From the NCBI GenBank assembly GCA_023433705.1, contig JAEYUC010000002.1, positions 1 to 22,596 on the forward strand: a stretch of DNA of 22,596 nucleotides. The letters are read 5' to 3'. Shown here piece by piece: positions 17,261 through 22,596 of the stretch. Within the stretch, counting starts at the first letter, position 1. Every line of letters begins with the position of its first letter. The notes under the pieces are model-generated. The model had not been told where the DNA came from, made no database searches, and saw only the letters and a program-made list of their open reading frames with translations. A program made the position numbers and the translations under genes. The DNA comes from Pseudomonadota bacterium. Its GTDB lineage: Bacteria > Pseudomonadota > Gammaproteobacteria > Steroidobacterales > Steroidobacteraceae.

Positions 17261-17273
17261 GGTGCCTGGCACC
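17261..17273. repeat. GGTGCCTGGCACC dispersed palindrome
   Basis: Self-complementary GGTGCC/GGCACC around a single T, 11 bp after the GH44 stop and abutting the A run (T run on the minus strand) of the next terminator. Related to the copy at 14809 just upstream of the same gene. Confidence 0.5.
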
Positions 17274-17301
17274 AAAAAAGACGGCGCCCGAAGGCGCCGT
17301 C
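17274..17301 (-). terminator. Intrinsic terminator of the RRM protein gene
   Basis: Read on the minus strand, a 9-bp perfect stem GACGGCGCC/GGCGCCGTC with a TTCG tetraloop (17301-17280) is followed directly by six T residues (17279-17274). The exceptionally stable loop type and T run make this a clear terminator. The hairpin may also stop GH44 transcription from the other side. Confidence 0.93.
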
Positions 17302-17323
17302 CAAACTAACTACTTCGATGTGA

Positions 17324-17617
17324 TCAGAAGCGGCGACCGCCGCCTCCGCCGAAGTTGCCACGCGGGGCGCCACGATCGCGCTCCTGGGCTTCATTGACCT
17401 TCAGCGGACGACCGCCGAAGTCCTTGCCATCGAGCGCCTGCATGGCGCGGGTGGCATCGGCATTCGGCATTTCGACGAAACCGAAGCCGCGCGGGCGGCC
17501 GGTTTCGCGATCGTTCACGAGAGACACCTTGTCGACGGTGCCATGGGTAGCGAAAAGGGCGCGCACCTGGTCTTCAGTGGCGGAGAAAGGCAGATTTCCA
17601 ACGTAAAGTTTCGTCAC
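17324..17617 (-). CDS. RRM-type RNA-binding protein with Gly-rich tail
   Basis: Single-RRM RNA-binding protein, 97 residues from a GTG start at 17617, which matches the usual (M)TKLYVGNLPF opening of this family; a GTG nine codons earlier (17644) is a less likely start. RNP2 is LYVGNL (4-9) and RNP1 is RGFGFVEM (43-50), both with their aromatic residues. Residues 78-97 form an Arg/Gly tail ending GNFGGGGGRRF. Proteins of this type are often cold-induced and thought to act on RNA structure or translation. The 5' region contains a GACAGG/CCTGTC hairpin and then a T6 run just before the start, a possible control site. The gene is monocistronic, with a strong terminator. It lies downstream of the CHRD gene on the same strand but is separated by about 230 bp and a GC hairpin. 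Confidence 0.94.
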   Translation of the reverse strand: MTKLYVGNLPFSATEDQVRALFATHGTVDKVSLVNDRETGRPRGFGFVEMPNADATRAMQALDGKDFGGRPLKVNEAQERDRGAPRGNFGGGGGRRF

Positions 17618-17647
17618 AGAACAACTCACAGAAAAAATAGACACGGT

Positions 17648-17665
17648 GACAGGATGAGCCCTGTC
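17648..17665 (-). promoter_or_regulatory. Leader hairpin of the RRM gene
   Basis: On the minus strand, GACAGG-GCTCAT-CCTGTC forms a 6-bp perfect stem ending 31 nt before the GTG start. A run of six T residues (17637-17632) lies between it and the start. The gap of 10 nt from stem to T run is too long for a normal terminator, so a translational or stability element is more likely. Confidence 0.4.
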
Positions 17666-17805
17666 GAGCTGGTTCGCGGAATACTTTGAGGGTTCGGCGC
17701 CCGGGAATACGGGTCCGCATCAACGAAGAATCAGCAAGCCCGGGGGCACGGTACAGGAAACCCGGGTCCGAAGCGAATACTTAATGCGGAATCGAGGATC
17801 GGAGC

Positions 17806-17838
17806 CCCGGCCCGCCCCCTCCTGGGGCACGGGCCGGG
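17806..17838 (-). terminator. GC-rich hairpin after the CHRD gene
   Basis: Arms CCCGGCCCG (17806-17814) and CGGGCCGGG (17830-17838) pair perfectly, and the intervening bases can extend the stem (CCCC/GGGG). It lies 14 bp beyond the CHRD stop in the minus direction. There is no T run, so termination may need Rho. Confidence 0.55.
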
Positions 17839-17851
17839 CCGCCTTCGTCCC

Positions 17852-18403
17852 TCAATAGGTCAGCTGGCCGCGAATCTCGCCCCCCGGCCACTTGGTCGAA
17901 TGGACGTTCGCATACGCCACCCCCTTCAGGATCGCCTGGGCGATCTCGTCGAACGCCCCCGGCTCGATCCCCTGTCCCGGCGCCGCGGGCGGCGCGGCTC
18001 CCGGTCCGACGACCAGGTCGGGCGTGATCACGCCCGATAGCTCGCCCGATCCCTGCGGGCAGGGTTGCGTTCCGGCGGGACCGTTCCCGAGATTGCTGCA
18101 CAGGAAGAAGCTGATGCCGCCGTTAACGCTCGTCTGCCCGAAATGCACGTGCGATTGCGTGACGTCACCTTCCAGGCCGCTGTAGTCCAGCTTCCAGGTG
18201 ATCGTCATCGCCTTGGTGTCTATATCCGCCTTGAAACGGCCCTTCGCGACGGTCGAAAGCGCGGGCACTTCCTGGAAGCCTTCGAGCGCGGCGCGCACCG
18301 AGAACTTCGTCGGACCTCGCCCGCCTTCACCCGCAGTCAAACTACTTGCGCCGAGCAGCGCGCACGCAGTCACGACGAACCCGTATTCCAAACTCCTTCT
18401 CAT
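17852..18403 (-). CDS. Exported CHRD-domain protein, 183 aa
   Basis: Function unknown; CHRD (chordin-type) domains in bacteria occur in exported proteins of unclear role. The ATG at 18403 has AGGGG 8 nt upstream and is chosen over a TTG two codons earlier. Residues 1 to about 24 are a signal peptide. The CHRD domain covers about 34-183: the opening FSVRAALEGFQEVPAL, the central strand ITWKLDYSGLEGDVTQSHVHFGQ with the conserved His pair (85, 87), a cysteine pair (Cys102 ... Cys115) in a loop rich in Gly and Pro, and the closing YANVHSTKWPGGEIRGQL, all diagnostic of the family. A 29-residue Pro/Gly/Ala insertion (about 126-154) precedes the last strands. Divergent from the MAPEG gene across 98 bp containing a small CCTAT/ATAGG palindrome (18451-18461). 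Confidence 0.92.
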   Translation of the reverse strand: MRRSLEYGFVVTACALLGASSLTAGEGGRGPTKFSVRAALEGFQEVPALSTVAKGRFKADIDTKAMTITWKLDYSGLEGDVTQSHVHFGQTSVNGGISFFLCSNLGNGPAGTQPCPQGSGELSGVITPDLVVGPGAAPPAAPGQGIEPGAFDEIAQAILKGVAYANVHSTKWPGGEIRGQLTY

Positions 18404-18501
18404 GACCAATTCCCCTTGAACAATGTGATACCGATTGCTTCAGGGGTGGACCTATCATAGGCCTCTCTGGCGCGAACTTTCCCGAATTCCTGGAGACGCA
18501 G

Positions 18502-18933
18502 ATGTCCGAACCCAGCCTGGTTTATCCGATGTCCGCCATGGTCCTGCTCACCATTTTCGTCCTGGTGAGGATGTTCCGGGCCCGGGTCGGCGCGGTCAGG
18601 GCGGGGCTGATCGACGCCAACTTCTACCGGCTGTTCCAGGGATCGACCGAGCCCGCCGCAACGCAAAAGGTCTCGCGAAATTTCTCCAACCTGTTCGAAG
18701 CGCCGACACTCTTCTACGTCGTGTGCCTCGCCGCGATGGTCACGGGGGTCACCGGCCTCGTCATGGTCGTGCTCGCGTGGACGTATGTTGCGACGCGCAT
18801 AGCGCACACCGCGATCCACCTCGGGCCGAACAAATTGCGCTGGCGCATCCGTGCCTATTTCCTCTCGTGGGCCACGCTGGCGGCGATGTGGGTGACGCTC
18901 GTGATCGGTATCGCCGGACGCGCGTCCGCCTGA
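18502..18933 (+). CDS. MAPEG-family integral membrane protein
   Basis: Member of the membrane-associated eicosanoid/glutathione metabolism family, whose characterised members are glutathione-dependent transferases or peroxidases; the bacterial substrate is unknown. 143 residues with four membrane segments (about 5-25, 66-84, 85-105 and 116-138). The family signature RNFSNLFEAP (59-68), with the N-x2-E pattern after the first cytosolic loop, is present, as is the conserved Arg/His-rich segment TRIAHTAIHLGPNKLRWR in the third-helix region. Start ATG at 18502 with GGAG 7 nt upstream. Single-gene unit. The following 228 bp show no clear intrinsic terminator, only a CGCGTTC/GAACGCG stem at 18964-18980. 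Confidence 0.9.
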   Translation: MSEPSLVYPMSAMVLLTIFVLVRMFRARVGAVRAGLIDANFYRLFQGSTEPAATQKVSRNFSNLFEAPTLFYVVCLAAMVTGVTGLVMVVLAWTYVATRIAHTAIHLGPNKLRWRIRAYFLSWATLAAMWVTLVIGIAGRASA

Positions 18934-19161
18934 GTCCGGCGCACGGTTCGATCGGAAAAGCATCGCGTTCACGGAACGCGAAGGGCGCTTCGAGCGGCGC
19001 ATCGCGGCCTTTCAAGCCCGGCTTATGTCGCGCCCGGATGAGGTGCGTGCTGCGTCACTGATTCGGGAATAACCACGTTGCATCCGGCCCTGCGATTTCC
19101 GGGGCCGGGATAAGGTCACGCGCACAAGAACTTCGCCAAGAAGGCGAGAAGGGTTCACAGG
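18934..19161. other. Intergenic region upstream of the secreted protease
   Basis: I see no gene here. It contains a 7-bp perfect stem with a 3-nt loop (18964-18980) and a second 7-bp stem, CCGGCCC/GGGCCGG (19084-19090, 19102-19108), about 60 bp before the next start. Neither has a T run. The protease promoter is presumably here, but no convincing -35/-10 pair was found. Confidence 0.4.
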
Positions 19162-22100
19162 GTGCGCGGGATTTGCAACCAGCTGGTACTGGGTTTCTTC
19201 GGCATTGCCTGCGTGGCGGTGGCCGGCGCTCGGACTCCGGCGATTCAATATGTCGAACCCGTCGGACTCGAGATCGCGGCCGACCACGCGAGCTTCGAGG
19301 CCTACGGCCGCCGGTTCGCGCTGACGCTCAGCGACAACGGCCGGGTACTGCAAAAGCTCGATACTCAGCGCAAGCGCGAACTTTCGGGTTATCGCCTGTT
19401 GCGCGGCGCCCTCGCCGGGTCGCCCGGTTCCTGGGTGCGGTTGACCGAAACCCCCGCCGGCGTCGAAGGCGCGATCTGGGACGGACAGGAGCTGTTCACG
19501 GTCACGACGTACAAACGCGTGGCCGGCTTGCTGTCGAATCCGCTCGACGCGGCGCCCGATCAACCCGTCGTCTATCGGCTCTCCGACCTGCGCGATGCGC
19601 TGCCGCGCGACTTCTGCGGCAACGGTGAAGCCGCCAGCGCGGCCGCGTCCCCGAACGGACTCGACCAGTACAAGGGCCTGCTCTCCGAGCTCAAGGCATC
19701 GAAGGCGACCCTTTCGCGCCAGATCGACATCTCGCTGATCGGCGATACGGCGTTCCAGGCCGCGGAGCCGGATGACCCGACGGCCGCGATGCTCGCGCGG
19801 CTCAACATCGTCGAAGGCATCTTCAGCGAGCAGCTTGATCTCCTGGTGCTGGCCACCGACGTGCGCCTGGTTCCGGCCGGCGCCGATCCGTTCACGACCT
19901 CGAACGGCAAGAAGCTGCTCGAGCAGCTCGGCGACTATCGCGCCGCGACCGCGGCCGTGCGCGCCCGCGGTGTCGCGCACCTGATCACGGGCCGGGATCT
20001 CGAAGGCTCGACGGCCGGCATCGCGTACGTCGGATCGGTGTGCGAGACGAAGCGCGGCGTGTCGATCAGCGAGCAGGGTTTCGGCACGACGATCTCGGCG
20101 CTGATCATGGCGCACGAGCTCGGTCACAACTTCGGCGCGCCGCACGACGGCGAAGCCGGCACGAGCTGCGCCGGCGTCGGCGGCGGCTACATCATGGCGC
20201 CCTCGGTCAGCGGTTTCACGAAGTTCTCCCAGTGCAGCGTCGACGCGATGAATCTCGCGCTGGCGCGCGCGAGTTGCGTCACGCAGGCGGACTACGCCGA
20301 CGCGGGCATCGTGGCCGCGGTGCCCGACGTCGCGAGCGAAGGCGGCCTCGTGTTCACGCTGCCGTTCGAAGTCAGCTCGAATGGAACCCGGGATGCCACG
20401 GATGTCGTCGTGACCGTGACGCTGCCGGCGATCGGGGTTCTCTCGATCGAATCGGCGTCCAGCTCGGCCGGCAGCTGCTCGGTCGCGGGTCTGACCGCGA
20501 CCTGCGAGCTCGGCATCGTCGCGGCGGGCGAGCGCCCGCGCGTGGAGGTCAACGCGCGCAGTACTTCCGCCGCCGAATTCGGCGTGCAGGCGCGCGTGAG
20601 CGCGAGCGGCGATCCGGTGAGCTCCAATGATGCCGCGGGGCTCGCGGTCTCGGTGCGTTCCGGCATCGACGTCTCGCTCACCATGTCGGCGAGCGCGTCC
20701 GAGGTCATCCTCGGCGCACCGCTCGCGGTGTACGCGGACATCAGCAGCCTGCGCGCGCAGTCGGTCAACAACGTCAACGTGTCGCTCAACCTGAACCAGG
20801 TCGTGACCGCGGCGTCGCTGCCGGGCGGCACCTGCACGATCCAGGCCTACTCGGTGAGCTGCTCGCTCGCGGTATTGCCGGCGGGCGCCACGCGCCGCCT
20901 CACGGTCGAGACGACCACGACGGCGCCGGGTGTGTTGTACGCCTCGGGCAACGTGGGCGCCATCGGCGACGCCGACCTCACGAACAATGCCGCGAGCGCG
21001 GGCGGCTGGGTGCAGGCGGAGCGCGACGTCGAAATCGTCGCGGGCGCCTCGAACATCGATCTCGCGGTCGGCGCCGCATACGAACTACCGTTCACCGTGC
21101 GCTCGCGTGGCCCGCTGCCCACAGGCGACGTTACGGTGTGGATCTCGATCCCCTCGGCCGATCTCGTCGTGGATTCCATCGGCGGCGCCTTGTGCGGGAA
21201 ACACGACGCGTCGATGTACCGCTGCGAGCTGGGTGCGATCGCGCCGGGCGCCTCGCGGCTGATCAAGCTGAAGGGCCACGCCGCGGTGCCTCTGACCACC
21301 AGCATCAGCGCGAGCGCGGAAGCGCCCGGCGACGGCTACGGCACCAACAACTACGCGACCGCGCAACTGCGCGTCGACCATCTCGTCGACTTCGGCATCG
21401 TGATGGCATCGGGCGGTACCGGCGTCGAGGACGAGAAGTTCGGCGGCCAGGTTTCGCTGCGCTCCACGGGGCGCAACGACGCGACCGGCGCGACGCTCGA
21501 CATCGAGCTGCATCCGGCGGGCGTGCTGCGTTCGGCGAGCATCCTGCACGGCACGATCTGCCAGCTGGTCTCCGCGCAGCTCGCGCGCTGCAGCCTGCCC
21601 ACGGTGTCGCGCAATACGACGCTGTACGTCGACTACGAGGCGGAGTTCGCGGAACCCGGCAACTACGACGTCCGTTTCACGCTGACGACGCCAGGGGATT
21701 CGGCGCCCGAGAACGATTCGCTCGAGCGCGCCATCCTCGTGCGGCCCTTCAACGACATCGCGGTCGTGGGTAATGCCGACCTGCCGGGCTTGCTGGTCGG
21801 ACAGACGCGCGAGAAGACGTTCGGCCTGACGGTGGACCGGCGCGATCTCGCGGGCGCGCGCTTCGTCGCGCCACACTATCTACCCGGACTGCGCGTGGAT
21901 GCGATCCGCGCGAGCGCCGGGGAGTGCTACGTGGACGAATTCATCGGCGGTGTGTGCGAATTCACGCAGCTGCCGGCGTTCTGGAGCGGCGAGGTGTGGG
22001 TCACGTATCGCGCGCTCGAGGGTAACCAGGAGAGCGACGTCGCGGTGTCGGTGTCGGCGGCCGGTGACGTCGTTTCCGGCAATGACGTCGTGCGTGGCAT

Positions 22101-22596
22101 CGCCCAGCTGCGCGGCGTGACCGACCTGGAGCTGCGCGTCGGCGCGGAAATGCACGGCGCCGTGGGCGAGATCGCGGCGTTTCCGGCGATCACGATCTTC
22201 AACGGCGCCGACGTCGCCCACGACGTACGGCTCGAGGTGACGCTGCCGGCGCAGGTCTCGCTGGTCGACGTCTCCGCGGCGAACGCGTTGTGCAGCGGCA
22301 CGACGGTACTGCGCTGCGACTTCAGCGCGCTGCCCGCGAACACGACGACGACGGTGAATCTCAACGTGCGCGCGACCGCGTCGGGCCGGTACACGGCGGG
22401 TCTGCGGATCGCGGCCAGCAACGACACGAACGCCGCGAACGATGCGCGCGACGTCGCCGTCGACGTCTCCGCGGCCGCCACCGCGACGAATCCGCCGAGC
22501 AGCGAAAAGAGCGGCGGCGGCGCCTTCGAGTGGCTGACCCTCGCGCTGCTCGCGCTCGCGGGTTGGTGCCGGGTGAGAAATCGCGGAGTTGGCGGA
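19162..22596 (+). CDS. Secreted reprolysin-like (M12B) zinc metalloprotease with six Cys-paired repeats and GlyGly-CTERM-like tail; 3' end outside window
   Basis: Open from a GTG at 19162 (GAAGGG 8 nt upstream) to the window end, 1145 codons without a stop. Residues 1 to about 23 are a signal peptide, about 28-165 a propeptide-like region, and about 190-372 the metzincin catalytic domain: zinc motif HELGHNFGAPHD (His318, His322, His328, catalytic Glu319) and Met-turn YIMAPS (Met345), typical of ADAM/reprolysin peptidases. Residues about 378-1105 are six consecutive beta-sandwich repeats of about 120 residues, of DUF11/CARDB character. Each carries one C-x(7-9)-C pair (first Cys at 439, 558, 678, 800, 922, 1044) and most end in a (S/T/A)N(D/N)-type turn. 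The tail EKSGGGAFEWLTLALLALAG followed by basic residues resembles a GlyGly-CTERM sorting signal processed by rhombosortase, usually on type II secretion substrates. The true stop should be just past the window. Confidence 0.93.
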   Translation, partial: MRGICNQLVLGFFGIACVAVAGARTPAIQYVEPVGLEIAADHASFEAYGRRFALTLSDNGRVLQKLDTQRKRELSGYRLLRGALAGSPGSWVRLTETPAGVEGAIWDGQELFTVTTYKRVAGLLSNPLDAAPDQPVVYRLSDLRDALPRDFCGNGEAASAAASPNGLDQYKGLLSELKASKATLSRQIDISLIGDTAFQAAEPDDPTAAMLARLNIVEGIFSEQLDLLVLATDVRLVPAGADPFTTSNGKKLLEQLGDYRAATAAVRARGVAHLITGRDLEGSTAGIAYVGSVCETKRGVSISEQGFGTTISALIMAHELGHNFGAPHDGEAGTSCAGVGGGYIMAPSVSGFTKFSQCSVDAMNLALARASCVTQADYADAGIVAAVPDVASEGGLVFTLPFEVSSNGTRDATDVVVTVTLPAIGVLSIESASSSAGSCSVAGLTATCELGIVAAGERPRVEVNARSTSAAEFGVQARVSASGDPVSSNDAAGLAVSVRSGIDVSLTMSASASEVILGAPLAVYADISSLRAQSVNNVNVSLNLNQVVTAASLPGGTCTIQAYSVSCSLAVLPAGATRRLTVETTTTAPGVLYASGNVGAIGDADLTNNAASAGGWVQAERDVEIVAGASNIDLAVGAAYELPFTVRSRGPLPTGDVTVWISIPSADLVVDSIGGALCGKHDASMYRCELGAIAPGASRLIKLKGHAAVPLTTSISASAEAPGDGYGTNNYATAQLRVDHLVDFGIVMASGGTGVEDEKFGGQVSLRSTGRNDATGATLDIELHPAGVLRSASILHGTICQLVSAQLARCSLPTVSRNTTLYVDYEAEFAEPGNYDVRFTLTTPGDSAPENDSLERAILVRPFNDIAVVGNADLPGLLVGQTREKTFGLTVDRRDLAGARFVAPHYLPGLRVDAIRASAGECYVDEFIGGVCEFTQLPAFWSGEVWVTYRALEGNQESDVAVSVSAAGDVVSGNDVVRGIAQLRGVTDLELRVGAEMHGAVGEIAAFPAITIFNGADVAHDVRLEVTLPAQVSLVDVSAANALCSGTTVLRCDFSALPANTTTTVNLNVRATASGRYTAGLRIAASNDTNAANDARDVAVDVSAAATATNPPSSEKSGGGAFEWLTLALLALAGWCRVRNRGVGG

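Noticed and set aside
18451..18461. CCTATCATAGG operator between the CHRD and MAPEG genes
   Set aside because: A single 11-bp palindrome without a second copy or known regulator; too weak to call as a site.

Overview
The window is GC-rich, chromosomal-looking DNA with tightly packed genes on both strands. The gene set (Do-family periplasmic protease, small heat-shock protein, split class II ribonucleotide reductase of the Pseudomonas NrdJa/NrdJb type, YadG/YadH-like ABC transporter, YijF-like DUF1287 protein, GlyGly-CTERM-like secreted protease, GH44 lipoprotein) suggests a free-living, polymer-degrading Gram-negative gammaproteobacterium, perhaps near the Xanthomonadales/Nevskiales/Steroidobacter group. 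That placement is inference from gene families, not from a marker gene. No tRNA, rRNA, CRISPR array, transposase or phage gene was seen.

Layout. 1-1424: an HtrA/Do protease (minus, cut by the window start), a divergent 63-residue membrane protein, a perfect palindrome, and a small heat-shock protein (minus). 1425-2046: a long divergent intergenic region with two NrdR-box-like palindromes, a sigma70-like promoter and a hairpin-rich leader. 2047-6163: nrdJa, interrupted in frame by a 358-residue intein with both LAGLIDADG motifs, then nrdJb and an intrinsic terminator. The intein lies immediately before the codon for the predicted thiyl-radical cysteine. 6327-7436: two paralogous exported proteins of a family I do not recognise. 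7519-9258: an alpha/beta-hydrolase-like protein with Gly where the nucleophile Ser is expected, a small two-helix membrane protein and a strong terminator. 9307-12148: an exported TPR-like protein, convergent with a yadH/yadG-type ABC transporter pair. 12236-14784: an exported DUF1287 protein followed by a one-polypeptide ABC exporter. 14919-17249: a GH44 beta-glucanase lipoprotein carrying two Ig-like repeats. 17261-18403 (minus): an RRM RNA-binding protein and a CHRD-domain exported protein. 18502-18933: a MAPEG-family membrane protein. 19162-22596: a very large secreted reprolysin-like zinc protease with six regular Cys-paired repeats and a GlyGly-CTERM-like tail, running off the window end.

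How it fits together. The nrdJ locus makes deoxynucleotides with adenosylcobalamin and without oxygen; its promoter region looks NrdR-controlled, and the enzyme can gain its radical cysteine in the right place only after protein splicing. HtrA and Hsp20 are envelope and cytoplasmic protein-quality-control functions. The GH44 lipoprotein and the metalloprotease are surface or secreted depolymerases. Short palindromic sequences of the GGGGACAG / GGTGTCAGGCACC type recur between genes. The least described items are the paralogous exported pair, the nucleophile-less hydrolase and the six-repeat protease.
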